A DNA stretch of 64,000 nt, taken from NCBI GenBank assembly GCA_015680685.1, contig MNCI01004872.1, positions 1,921,523 to 1,985,522 of the forward strand. Direction: 5' to 3'. Made by a program: the position numbers and the translations under genes. The stretch is from Gnetum montanum. Taxonomy: Eukaryota > Streptophyta > Gnetopsida > Gnetales > Gnetaceae. This document shows positions 23,890 through 34,001 of this stretch, in pieces (position 1 is the stretch's first letter; every line of letters starts with the position of its first letter). The notes beneath the pieces were generated by a model. That model saw only the letters and a list, made by a program, of their open reading frames with translations, searched no databases and was not told the DNA's origin.

Positions 23890-24190
23890 ATCTTTTGGGT
23901 GGTTACAATCATCATGAAAAATTAAGAGTAGTTACAAACATTATGGTAGTTTACAAGTATGTGGTAATTACAACCATCGTGGTAATTATGAAGTTATGAT
24001 TGACAAGAGTCTGGTGGTTAGAACCATTATGGTAGTTAATTGTAACTACCATTGAGAAAATAGGTATGGTTGCCAAATGTCCCATTTGGTGATTATAATA
24101 TCATGGGAAATTAAATTTTGGTTTCAACCACTAAAGGAAGTTACAACCACTATGGTAGTTAATAATAACTATCATAGATATTAAAAATTA
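23890..24190. repeat. Short degenerate repeat GGTAGTTACAACCATTAT
   Basis: Phrases such as GTGGTTACAATCATCATG, GTAGTTACAAACATTATG, GGTAATTACAACCATCGTG, GTGGTTAGAACCATTATG and GAAGTTACAACCACTATG recur every 25-60 bp. At 24,029-24,052 ATGGTAGTTA and TAACTACCAT form a 10-bp inverted repeat with a 4-base loop. The function is unknown. Confidence 0.6.
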
Positions 24191-24762
24191 TAATTAACAA
24201 GTGTTCAATCCACATGGGACTTTGAACAAGCGTCCCATAACTTCCCATTCCTTTTAAAAAATAATAAATTGTTAATTTTAATTTTTTAATACGAATATAT
24301 TATCCTTTAAGCCCAAAAACTCTGAGTATCTGTGAGGATTGTGTGAGGATTGTCATACATGATAATGTTCTGCAATGTCATAATCAACTACTTTCTGCTG
24401 CCTAAAGGACATTGGACCTCGTAGATCTTTAAGAAATTGTTTTCAGTGTTGCCTGTTTGCCATACCACGTACCCCACATTCGTATTAGTCATCACTTCCA
24501 GATCTTGAACGTGCCAAGGATGTCAACACTGGTACCAAATTCTCCATTTGATCTTAGCAAGTACAATGATGTCATAGAACTCACTAAAAGAAACCAGAAA
24601 CCAGTAAGCATCCCTGCATGGCCAAAGGCAACTCCTGCATTCATGGTGTGAATCTCCTGAGATGAATCTCTCTGACTTTGATCAAGCAGGGCTAGTGGAG
24701 AATGCTTGTATTCCTTAAAAGGCAGTAACGATTCCTCTATGACCCTCTTCATCTCCGGCTGA

Positions 24763-25150
24763 CTATCTCTGCACAGTAGAATACTTAATTTCAGCATTCT
24801 CGACGCAGAAAAGCTCCACCACGGTCGCGTGCAGCTGATTCGTATCATACGGGGGAGCTGTGCATCCCTCCAGATAACCAACATAGCTTCCCTCATCTAC
24901 AACAATTAAGGTTCTCTGAAACTGGCTAGTTTCCATTGCATTTATCCTGGTCAAAATCTCCATGGGGCACCGCGTTGAAAACCGCAGAATTCAAAGCCGC
25001 ATAAAAGTTATCCACCGAGAGAACGACTCTTCCGAAATATTTCCTAACCAAATGGGGAAACTCCTGCACCGCCTCAAAAATCGAGCAGAAAATCACTCCC
25101 GTGGCCTATTCCATGGTTGCAGTGGATGAGTCTATTGTTGCAGCGTACAG
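24763..25150 (-). pseudogene. sufB: SufB (Fe-S cluster scaffold) gene fragment
   Basis: The minus strand reads GVIFCSIF near 25,095, EFPHLVRKYFGRVV near 25,050, [12 protein letters not shown] near 25,005, then [20 protein letters not shown] and [20 protein letters not shown], ending AEIKYSTVQ near 24,775. These are consecutive conserved blocks of SufB, the scaffold of the plastid SUF iron-sulfur assembly machinery. Defects: a TAG in the first part, a frameshift in the run of Ts at about 25,075, and loss of about ten residues between NSAVF and TRCPME. After STVQ the match fades within about 30 codons. It is a broken fragment of a gene of about 550 residues, carried inside insertion L. Confidence 0.85.
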
Positions 25151-25199
25151 GTCAAACAGAATGAAGTTGAAGCTGTCCATGGTGAAGGTACAGGGATCC

Positions 25200-25660
25200 T
25201 GCTGTTTCCCATGCAGAAGTGCATCTATAAAAGCTGCCTCGCTCTGCATATCAGCTCTGTGGCTGTTTTAGTTTTATCCGGTGAATCTCCGGATGGCACC
25301 TTGCTCCGATTCTTCTGCAACTGCGCCTGCGCCATCTCCGGTTGCCACAGCTCCTCACACCAGCACCGATCTGGTGTCCGCCGTCTCCACATCCGCCAGC
25401 TTGAGATACCTTCCTCGCGTGCAATCTCCACCGCAGATTGATACATAAATTTTTCCTGTTTTCTTCCCTTAAATCTGCTTTTCCCAGAATGGACTTCAGA
25501 GAATCAAAACTGTCATATGCATGGTCTCGTTTTTCATGAAATTCGTCGTTAATGGATACTGGTTTTTGACGATCGGTACCATTACCCTTTCCATATCTGG
25601 ATAACTGGAGCAGAAAAATCTGCACCTGCTACTGCGGTTACAAGGAAAATATAGCAGAAC
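25200..25660 (-). pseudogene. GC-rich coding-like fragment, unidentified
   Basis: Minus-strand frames of 124 and 73 codons overlap here and local GC is clearly above that of the window. One frame reads DHAYDSFDSLKSILGKADLR then Arg-rich sequence; another reads QSAVEIAREEGISSWRMW. Frames switch near 25,430. The fragment probably derives from a host gene captured by insertion L, perhaps a first exon. I do not recognise it. Confidence 0.4.
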
Positions 25661-25714
25661 TCTGTGAACCATGAATAAGCAAAAGGAATTCTAGCGGATG
25701 AGACAGAATTACCC

Positions 25715-25930
25715 TTGTAATAGGTATGGCTCTGGGGTTTAAGAAGTATTTTGCAGTTCAGCCGTAAGATATCAAGGTCTTTGAAGTTTCCCCCATTAAA
25801 TCAGAGCAGGCCATGAAACTATTGAAATCAGAGATTGGTCCACAAGTTTTTGACTGCATGACCAGTGACTATGTTGGGATATTCTTAGATATTTGCAGGG
25901 GTCTGCCTCTGCATCCTTGTTTGGAGAATT
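25715..25930 (+). pseudogene. Possible NB-ARC (NLR) fragment
   Basis: The plus strand reads IKVFEVSPIKSEQAMKLL, then about 25 residues, then DYVGIFLDICRGLPLHPCLENL. The order and spacing fit the distal NB-ARC domain of plant NLR immune receptors, where a (K/Y)xxEVxxLxxxxAxxLF segment precedes a conserved GLPLA motif by about 35 residues. One TAG lies before the first segment. No P-loop is present. The match is short, so it is suggestive only. Orientation is opposite to the flanking SufB and AAA fragments. Confidence 0.45.
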
Positions 25931-25944
25931 TGAGCCTTGCAACA

Positions 25945-26380
25945 TATTAAACTGCTTTCTGCTTTAAGTATGTAGCAACACATGATGATTTTGTACTAAA
26001 CAAAATATTTTCAAGATTAATCTGTTTAAGGGGTCTTGGAACCTCAGAACTTACTCGTCCAGACTTTTCCTGGTTCAGTAATTCTCTAATTGGGATATAA
26101 GCTACCTGTACATACGTTTGTCAAATCAAGACCACTATATTCTTCATCTAAACTAGCTATATGGTCATAGCCAATATTCTCCTCCACGTTTTCTCCCTTT
26201 AAATATTATTTTTAGAATCTTCAAAACTTCAAATGCTTGAGGAAACTGACGTAAAATAGCTTCATCAAGTTCCAAGGGCCTATTTATTGCAGCAAGAACC
26301 ATCACTCTTGCATTTTGGTGCATTGTGAAGCCATCTCATAATGCCATGAACCCTACCTTCATATTTGTCATAACTTCAGG
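25945..26380 (-). pseudogene. AAA ATPase fragment, MSP1/ATAD1-like
   Basis: The minus strand reads MTNMKVGFMAL-DGF near 26,365, ARVMVLAAINRPLELDEAIL near 26,305, then ENVEENIGYDHIASLDEEYSG and, after one frameshift, YIPIRELLNQEKSGRVSSEV. This matches the second half of the AAA module of plant MSP1/ATAD1-type ATPases: the VLAATNRPxxLDEAxLRR sensor/arginine-finger region and the C-terminal helical lid ending PRPL(R)Q. These hexameric enzymes pull mislocalised proteins from membranes. Here Walker A and B are absent, a stop replaces the Trp of LWDGF and the segment between AFE and ILK is shortened. Apparent exon joins are continuous, hinting at a cDNA source. Confidence 0.8.
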
Positions 26381-26464
26381 TTAAGTAGAACAATGTTAGC
26401 CAAGGAAGCTTATCAAACTCATAAAGCCTGCTCCATTAAATGGTCTAAATATGCCAACAATACT

Positions 26465-26792
26465 CAAGGTAGAAAAAAAGCCAAGTGGATATGGGAATAA
26501 CAATAAATAACCTTCAAAGGGAAAGGACAAGGAATCCAAATCAAAGGAGGGATCCAAGTCCAAATTTGAAGACAAGAATGAAAGGTATGAGAAGAAGATA
26601 GAGAAGAGTAATGAGAAGGTAAAAGCCAAGAAGGACCAAGATAAGGGAGGCAAGGGTCAAGAAAAAGACTCATCCAAGATTCAATGTTTCAAATGTGGAG
26701 AATGGGAACACAAGCAATGGAAATATTCACTTTTCAAGGCATCCAAGGGAAAAATGTCCAAACCATGGAGGTTAAGAAGACATCTATGATAA
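26465..26792 (+). pseudogene. Element E gag, second part with zinc knuckle
   Basis: Continues E's gag after insertion L: VEKKPSGYGN, a stop, then a Lys/Ser/Asp-rich linker (26,515-26,670) and the zinc knuckle CFKCGEWEHKQWKYS at 26,686-26,730. The spacing is CX2CX4HX4 followed by Tyr where the last Cys is expected, so one zinc ligand is lost. The frame ends where element F's LTR begins at 26,793. Protease and RT of E are missing. Confidence 0.8.
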
Positions 26793-27710
26793 TGAAGCAG
26801 GCTTACTCCTAATAATTTCATCTTTAATTCCTACTAAATCCAAATATTATGAAAAGATAATTCAATATGTTAGTAAATGAGAAAACTAGCTATCTTTAAT
26901 TATTAAAAGGAAGATTACAATAGTTGTTTCCTAAACATAAAACATCCAAAACATTCACACACTCAAATGATATTATAGAGCATGAGGTTCTACAACCACA
27001 TAATAATTGTCCTCAATGGAAGGCAAAACTAAAAAAGAATCTCTCCCACAAGTCATGATTGAGATCTTAATTCACAAGTAAGAATACAAGAATACACATG
27101 CTAATACATACATAATTAAACTTGGAGATGCAATTCAATCATGCACTCAGTTAATGTGCTCTCATGAAATTCTCTTGCTAATTCTTTGTGTCAAAAACAT
27201 GAAACAGTCATAATATTTATTAAAAAATCAAGACAAGAAATCTAGAAACCTTTTTCCAATCTCAACTTGAAGATTTTACATGATTTCTATCTTTTTCTAT
27301 CTTCTCCCAACTATTTCCCGATGTGGAATTGTAAATTGAGAAGTTTTCCTAGCCATATGAGTCATCTTGAGGCTTGTCAAGACATGTCTTATAGAAATCC
27401 AACATTCAAAAGAAACATCTTTGGATAGTAGGGGATGTCTCTCTAGAAGTTGAGATGTCTCCTATAGGGTTGGAATGTCTCACATGAGATGCCTTCCAAA
27501 AGTTGGGATGTCTTCCTTAAGATGTCTCCCATCAACATGAGATATCTGCACTCCAACTAAGATGTCTTCTCCACATCTAGAATGTCTTCTATGAAGACTT
27601 AGCTCTTGGCAAGATGTCTCTTTAATATTCGAGATGTCTTCCTAGAGCCTAAAATCTACAAAAATCATCTATAAGGTAGAGAAAAGGGAATCAGAATAGG
27701 TGTCCCTACA
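26793..27710 (-). repeat. Element F 3' LTR (minus orientation)
   Basis: 918 bp, same family as D and E LTRs. On the minus strand it runs from TGTAGGGACACC (27,710) to about 26,793. It contains at least ten GATGTCT/AGACATC words between 27,400 and 27,650. A purine-rich tract GAAGGGTGGAAGAGCTAG (minus, 27,728-27,711) lies just outside its start. Confidence 0.8.
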
Positions 27711-27774
27711 CTAGCTCTTCCACCCTTCAAAAAGTAAACTCATGTAAACAAGGTAGTAGGGATAGAAGTGATCC
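27711..27774 (-). pseudogene. Element F 3' end: polypurine tract and integrase tail
   Basis: The minus strand reads GGATCACTTCTATCCCTACT then TTTACATGAGTTTAC and the polypurine tract. The same order stands before E's 3' LTR at 54,770-54,832 on the plus strand. It is separated from the rest of F's integrase tail (34,794-34,862) by element A. Confidence 0.7.
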
Positions 27775-27779
27775 CCTAG

Positions 27780-28593
27780 TGATGAGTGGCGAGATACCCC
27801 TACACTCAACCATACAAATACAAGCGTAGCATGTGTGATCCGGTCGAACTCCATAGACTAAGTGCCTACACGCCTCATGGAACACTTAGGGTTAATTATT
27901 CGTTGTCTTCCCAGACTTACTTGTAGTTGTCCCGATGTATGGTTAAGCAAGTCTGAGGTATATGATTTTTATAGATTTTTATGTTTTTGTCTTCTATGCT
28001 AACAAGGTGAAGGGTAGAGAAACTAATTACTAACTCTAACTAATGAACTAAGTCTAAATTAACCTAGCGTCAGCATCCGTTCCCACTTACCGTACACACC
28101 CTGAATGGATGCAACCGTGGCTACCAAACGTTAATCGTTGTTGGGATTACCACGCGTAACGCATGTGCTCGAAGTGGTTGTACTAAGGCACTTAACTAGG
28201 AGAAAAGGGTTGAGAGAGAAAAAAGTAAATAATAAGTAATAAATAATAATAAAGAAAATCCTAATTAGCCTATTCCACGCATTGCAAGGTTTATCCAAGA
28301 AGCTCATCTTTATTTTCGTACACAAACTTGTGTTCAGGTACAATGTCTACTCGAATAAAGATCCGTTCACTCTAGAGTTCCTACTGCGGGCACATGGAAA
28401 ATATTTTATCTTAGGAGTGATCAATTTGCTAGAGTTTCCCTACTTTCTAGCCTAGGATGATAAACAAGGAAGATCCACCTCTTATTTATAGATATGACAA
28501 CGCACCGTGATATCATGTACGCGATATCGCAGGGGACGACACGATATCGTGAGGGATGCAATATCGCAGCCCATGCGATAACACGTCCCATCA
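27780..28593 (-). repeat. Element A 3' LTR
   Basis: 814 bp, plus-strand ends TGATGAGTGG...CCCATCA, which are short inverted termini. It holds a minus-strand TATA box (CTATAAATAAGAGG near 28,491) with CGATATCG palindromes just upstream (28,500-28,570). Pairs with 34,002-34,788; visible differences are scattered substitutions and a short loss at the far end of the other copy. Confidence 0.85.
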
Positions 28594-28769
28594 TACCCCC
28601 ATGACTAAATGAAAACTCATCCTCAAGTTCCTTACAATAATATCGGGAAGGTATGTGATTATTGACTCAAATGAAACTAATGGGATGACATGTGAACGAA
28701 TCATCATTACAAGACACAACAAAACTAGTGTTCATGACAACAAGAGTGAACACCTTATTATGTTTGACA

Positions 28770-28967
28770 TCAGGCCTCATTTGGCAGCTGAGAAAAAGAG
28801 AGAGAGAGAGAAGTGTTGTTGCTACCAACACCTAGATTGCGCTTTTCGTTATCCATCTGTAAGTGTGCCATCGATCTTGCTCCTTGCATAGCTATTTCAG
28901 CACTGCTCCATTCCAAGTGTTCCCTCCAGATCCAATCCATTGTTGCATGATTGCCATCTACACACAC
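28770..28967 (-). CDS. Small frame near 3' LTR of element A, conserved in C
   Basis: A 65-codon minus-strand frame, MCVDGNHATMDWIWREHLEW, then SSAEIAMQ and NLGVGSN. Element C carries a matching reading (VCADGNHTTTEWICSKHLKW... DLGVGSS) at 42,090-42,270. B has a frameshifted form (MDWAWRKHSRW, 51,163). A possible 60-nt intron (28,958-29,017) ends within its start. No domain is recognised. Shared descent of a non-coding 3' region could also give this similarity, so a protein is unproven. Confidence 0.35.
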   Translation of the reverse strand: MCVDGNHATMDWIWREHLEWSSAEIAMQGARSMAHLQMDNEKRNLGVGSNNTSLSLSFSQLPNEA

Positions 28968-30352
28968 AACACAATCTTATATGAGCAAGGGTAAATGAAT
29001 CATAATGAAATTGTTACCTTGCTTCGGTGTAAGTCCATTGGTTTGGTGTGGTATGGTTGATTACGGATCTAGAGATGTATTAATGGTGACTACCGAAGGT
29101 GTAGGGGCTAGGAGAAAATTGAAAAAATTGAGCCCCATACCCCCATGACTAATCACGAACCTCCGGTAGCAAGAGAATGGAAAAAGAGAAGGAATAAGAA
29201 AGATGAATAAAAAGAAACAACTACGACATCAGTGAAGTGGATGTCAAGATGGAAATGAACAAAACAAAATGGATTGCAAAAATGTTAGGGAAAAGAAGTT
29301 AACTGGTGTACCAAATAGGAATGTCAGTGGGTCCTCCCCAAGGCAGGCTCATTCCCTTAATGCCCTGACAAACCTACATTCAAAGAGTCTGTAGGCTCTA
29401 GGAATGTCAATTGGAACAAGAGATAAAGTCTTAACTGCAAGAATTTACCAAAAAGAAAACAATGTATCTACCAAGATATACACTAATGATACAACTGGCA
29501 ATGAGGTGAACAATGGAGAGAAGGATGGAGAGAATAGGATGGAATGGAATTTCAAGAACAAGGTGGTGTATAGCCCCTTGTGAATTTCATGATTAATGTA
29601 ACTTAGCAAATCCCATTCCAAGTCTGGCCTCAAACCAACCACATCCAGTGACTTCGCATCAATGCATTCGGCCAATCCATCCACTTGAATAACAAGAATG
29701 CCTTCACCCAAGAGCAACCACCATTCTAGCGAAACAGATGAGGAGAAAATAGGAAGCGAGAAGGGCCTTAGTTAGAGGGAACATTTTTAGTTCCATAACC
29801 AATGCTTGTAGCCCAAAGATTATTTCGTCTAAGGGGTGTGCTTTGAATTCCAACTTCTTCTTTTGCTCCTTTTTTTTTCTCTTCTCTTTTTTTTTGTTTT
29901 GTGTTTTTATGCGTGAGAACCACACCATGCAAAGAATTTGTTATTTTTATTGACTCAACTTCTGATAATTGGGTGACATCAGAACAGCAAGAAAACTCAA
30001 GAAGAAAACAGGCAAGCACCTAAGAGAATAGCCAACGCAAATGCATCAAGTTGCCTTGAAGTCACACCCTTTTCAAGCCTTGAGTCCTTCCTTAGTTTGA
30101 GAAGTGCCCAATCACCGATTCATTATAGTTCTTATTTTGAAAGGAACTGTAGATTTCCAAGCCAAGAGAGACCATAGAACTGGTGGATGCATGGATGAAG
30201 TGAACTCATTGCTTGCCATATCAAAAGAACATACCTTAGTATCAACATCATGACTTAAAGGTAAAAACCAAACATTAGCAATCAAATAGAAACAATAGTT
30301 CATACCATCATGAAGAACACTTATTGGGTGACAAACTTATAGGATGGATAAA

Positions 30353-30373
30353 ACACACACGCACACACACACA
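30353..30373. repeat. CA dinucleotide microsatellite
   Basis: Ten CA units with one G replacement. The homologous place in element C (43,665-43,687) holds a pure CA run, so the tract is part of the family's 3' region and has varied in length. Confidence 0.9.
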
Positions 30374-30599
30374 AAGAAATGAAAAAGTGTAACAATGTTG
30401 TAAAACAACAACAATAATAGTTAAAGAAATTTGTAAAAAAAAAATGTGTAAAAAAATATGTAAAACAAAAATGTGTAAAACAAAAACTTAAAAGAACTAA
30501 GGGCCTCCAATGACTAGCATAGGTGGCCATCTCCCCCATGACTGAATTGCAAGGGAGAGATTCGAAATAATGAACATATATTTGAATTTTGTAAAAGTG

Positions 30600-31360
30600 C
30601 CCAACTTCTCCCCACTGATGTTCTCAGATTAAGTGGTGAAAGTTGGCGATGCTCATATTCCAATGTGTCCATGCCTTCATTATTAACATGAGTTGTTTCC
30701 TCAGTTCATTCTGTGCATATTGGGTTGCTCTCTCTAGTAGCTGTCAACCACGGGGTGTCTACTACTTGTGTGGTTGCTACATACATGAACCTTTGAATTT
30801 GTGTTTCTTGGACACACCGATTACATGGAAGAGATGCAGAGCATTCCTCCATGTCATCACCCTTTGAGTCATTGTATGTGATGCACGAAACTTTCTTCTT
30901 CTCGATCTTTCCATAAATGTTTATCTTAGATATCTCTAAGGAAAGATTGTGGATCCCTAGGTTCGCATCTATCGTACTTAGCCATGGCCTTCCCATTATA
31001 ATTGGGAAGCCCCCATTGTCACTGTTAACTTCTATCACTAGGAAGTCAACTAGGTAAGACCACCCACACACAGTGGTATTGATATCCTCCACCAATCCCA
31101 AGGGAATGATGATGGACTAGTCAGCCAACTCTAGTTGAATGTTGCTCTTCTTAAGTTGGGGTAGGTTCTAGGCTTGATACATTTCTCTTGAGATTAAGTT
31201 GAATCTAGAACTTGAGTCAAGAAGAGCCTTATGTGGTTTATTCCCAGTGATTTGTAGATAGATTAAGGGGCTCCCAGGATCAGAGAGTTTCTTGGGAAAT
31301 TGGCCTACCTTGATCCAGTCGGTTACGGTATGTGTTAACAGAACCATATGCGTACATCTT
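30600..31360 (-). pseudogene. Element A aspartic protease remnant
   Basis: The minus strand reads KALLDSSSRFNLISREMY near 31,220-31,170, then IIIPLGLVEDINTTVCGW and GGFPIIMGRPWLSTIDANLG near 31,000. This is the retropepsin of Athila-like elements: the DSG catalytic triad (here DSS) and the IIMGRPWL flap-distal motif. The active-site Gly is changed to Ser and stops occur upstream (MYQA-stop). Its final codons (near 30,620) match the linker before the RT in element B, but the RT does not follow. Confidence 0.75.
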
Positions 31361-33857
31361 TGTTGTTGAACTGAAGGGTGCCCTGAAGTTTTGTTTGGTA
31401 GAAGAGTGGTTGTGGACTCAACCTCTGGTTGTTGTGAGAGCTTGTCTGGGCTTTTGGTTCTGAAGAAAGGTCTTCTTTTCTTACGGTTGTCAGAACCAAC
31501 AGTAGGTTGAATGTTTACAACTCTTGCAGCGTTACATTGCTACGGTTGAGTAGGGAGTTCCCCTTGCATTGTTGGAGTAGGAGATATGGGAACTATAGGT
31601 GGAAGAGGTGCGGATGGATTTGGAGGATGGGATGAATGTGGAATGTCTCTTTAAGGAGGAGTCCTCCTAAAGTACTCCCAAACTTGGTAGTGATGTTGGG
31701 GAGTTGTGTGACCCATAGAGTCACTTGGAAAGATCGGTTGCTGCACATAATAGCCATAAGGATCAGGTTGCTGGTAAGGGTACTACTGTGTTGGTGGTGG
31801 CATCCCCCATGACTATGGGTGTTGCCACTACTGATGTTTTCTGAGGCGTTGTGGTGGAGTTCCACTTGGATAGTACGTTAACGGTTGGTAGAACTACCTT
31901 GGGTTACCTTGAGGATAAGGTAACCTTCAGGGTGTTTGCCATTGGTTAAGTCTCGGATTAAGTATATACACCTAGACTCCTGTAGATGTGAGATGATTGG
32001 ACAACATCCCTTAGGATGGTCATATTGGTAGATCTCACATCCACCATCATCATCTACATCTGAATCCACAACCTCATCGGAGATAGTTATTTTCCCCTTA
32101 CCTTTGTTATGTGCAGGGCCTGAATTTCTCCGCTTTGTCTTATCTTTGTCACTACTTTGTTCCTCCTTAGACTCTTTTACAATTTTCAAGATAGTTTCAA
32201 TTCTGGAGTCTAAGGAATCCCACAATTGATCCATCTTAGCTGATACTTCTGTTGTTAGCTTTTGAATCAGCAAGGTTTTTCTATTCACCAACTCTTCGAG
32301 TGGTGACTCATCCCCTTCAACACAAAATTTCACTGCCTTCCTTCGAAGGGAAGGATCATAGTTGTATTCTTCCACACTCTCTCTATTTCATAGCTCACCT
32401 TCTTCTTTTACTACTTGTTCCAACAAGCAATGTATGTCATGGGATCTAGGTTCTGATAATCTCCCTTGGGCATAAGTCCCAAGGGTTCTCCTAGTTTCAT
32501 ACCTTAGCCCATCTACAATGTGGCGAAGTTGGTCCTGTTGTGCATAACCATGGCCCGGGCAATGATGTAACAATGCATAGCAGCAGCCCATGGCAGCATC
32601 CAAGGGTTTATGAGTATCTTTCTTCCATCCTTGGATCTACCTATGCAAACTAGACACTCTAGAGTACATTTGATACTTATCATTGAAAAGTTCTAATATC
32701 GTACTTCACCTCCTGATGGTTTCCGGCTCTAAGGACCGGTACCAACTCTCTGCTTTCTTTGTGAGTGTCCTGGGAAACAACTTAAGTTTTTGCCACTTAT
32801 TTTCTATGTTTTTCAAGGCACAGGCATCATGGAATGCCTGTAAATGATGTTGCAGATCTGCATTGTATCCCCCTTCAAAGCATGGGATATTGTTCATGTT
32901 TAAGCATTTGATCCGACTATCTTTTAAATGTCTTGTTGGAATTCTCACTACCTCTATTACGTCGAACATACTTCGGGTGGCTAGTAGGGGGTTTTCATGA
33001 TCATCTCTTTCATGACACTTGTGATGTCTTCATTGTTCCCTACTTTCCCTTCGTTCATGCCCTTGTCCTCTCTCTCAACTCTCTCATCGATGTCTCTCAT
33101 TTCGTCTACCTCTATCCTCACCGTTATGCTCATGATGGCTACGCCTAGATGTGGAAGGAGAGGGTGAGTGATGTGAAGAAGGGAAAGAAGAAGGAGAACC
33201 ATCGCCATGATGATGCTTCTTGCCTTATCTTCTATGGCTTCGGCCCTGACCATGATTACGATCTAAGTGCCTGTCCTTATCATGAGTTGTTGTTCCCTCT
33301 GTGAATAGTTGGTGTTCATGGGGATCAAAACCATTGTTATGTATCATTGATTGTAAGTTCTGATACCCCACCTCCTCACTATCATTAGGAGAAGGAACAT
33401 CCTTTGATAGAGAACCCGTTACAAGTGGTTCACCATCTCCGATTTCACTAAGGACGTGCAGGACCCCTTTGCCCTTCAACAGTGTATGTTGGCTCTCCTA
33501 CCTTGAGTCCCTCATACGTTGTGTTGCTGTGGGATAGTAATCCATCATATCAAAGTCTACTACAACGTATTCAACATATAGTTCTGTCATGTTAATCTAT
33601 GCCAAGGCACGGAGGAGCATGTTAGGGACGACATGATCTAGAGGTAACATGATGCTACCTTGCAAATCTCTCCATCGCAGCTATTCATCTTGATGGAGGA
33701 TAAAGGTAAATTCTAGTATGTACTCATCGGGATGAGTATATACCACCCTATTTTGTTGAGGAACTAGCTAATTTTGGTTATGTGTTTTTGGTTGCTGACT
33801 ATTCTTTGTATGATCCCTAGGTGGTATATAGCTCTTTTGAGAAGAAGAAGAAGACAT
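31361..33857 (-). pseudogene. Element A gag remnant
   Basis: Starts at the minus-strand ATG at 33,857 (MSSSSSQKSYIP). Readable parts: YPDEYILEFTFILHQD near 33,735; a His/Asp/Arg/Ser-rich stretch at 33,300-33,100; the Gag core near 32,960-32,720 (RIKCLNMNNIPCFEGGYNAD ... SWYRSLEPETIRR); QDQLRHIVDGLRYETRRTLG near 32,535-32,475; and a zinc-knuckle-like CEIYQYDHPKGCCP near 32,035, where a ligand Cys is Tyr. A Pro/Tyr/Gln-rich segment (31,900-31,560) joins it to the protease. Stops interrupt it between these blocks. Confidence 0.75.
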
Positions 33858-33982
33858 TATGTCTTATTCGATGTGCTATTTCACCGTTATATAAATTTTT
33901 CTTTTGATTAACCCAAAAGTTCGTTTAAGCTCCCAACGATGTGAGTGATTTCCTATGTCCTACTTAGCACAACAACACTTAG

Positions 33983-34001
33983 TCCCTGGCAACGGTGCCT
34001 A
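33983..34001 (-). promoter_or_regulatory. Primer-binding site of element A
   Basis: The minus strand reads AGGCACCGTTGCCAGGGAC, next to the 5' LTR's terminal CATCA. The core GGCACCGTTGCC matches the TGGCGCCGTTGCC primer site typical of Athila-lineage elements. The same site serves B (35,818) and C (47,212). Confidence 0.75.

Larger units (their letters stand above)
22696..26459. mobile_element. Insertion L: 3.76-kb element carrying host-gene fragments
   Basis: Bounded by TGTTGG at the left and CCAACA at the right with a 5-bp duplication (GTACT/ATACT), cleanly inside E's gag frame. Inside are pieces resembling SufB (minus), an NB-ARC protein (plus) and an AAA ATPase (minus), in mixed orientations and with higher GC than the surroundings. 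The left terminus holds an 8-bp inverted repeat (TGTTGGTG...CACCAACA, 22,696-22,728). The inverted right end (TGTTGGCATATTTAGACCATTT) shares TGTTGG and GACCATTT with the left end. I see no RT, transposase or paired LTRs. TG...CA ends and a 5-bp duplication suggest a retroelement derivative; terminal inverted repeats would suggest a DNA transposon. The class is unresolved. Confidence 0.75.
28594..30580 (-). other. Long 3' region of element A
   Basis: About 2 kb between the protease remnant and the 3' LTR. No RT or integrase. It aligns in order with 41,877-43,900 of element C and, inverted, with 49,570-51,553 of element B. It includes a possible frame at 29,445-29,717 (minus; MLLGEGILVIQVDGLAECID) that has a counterpart in C, and a CA microsatellite. 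The polypurine tract precedes the LTR as TTAGTCATGGGGGTA on the minus strand (28,608-28,594). Confidence 0.6.

Noticed and set aside
23890-24190. CRISPR-like array
   Set aside because: Repeat units are imperfect, spacing is irregular and there are no unique spacers; the sequence context is a plant nuclear genome.
24492-24896. 134-codon minus-strand frame as a genuine SufB coding region
   Set aside because: It is a different frame from the SufB match; SufB homology runs through 24,763-24,963 and beyond, so this longer frame is a shifted continuation.
22696-26459. Insertion L as a Helitron
   Set aside because: It has a 5-bp target duplication and TG...CA ends; Helitrons make no duplication and end in CTRR with a hairpin.
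26396-26673. Two hydrophobic minus-strand frames (Ser/Leu/Phe-rich)
   Set aside because: Shadows of the Lys/Asp-rich gag linker of element E on the plus strand.
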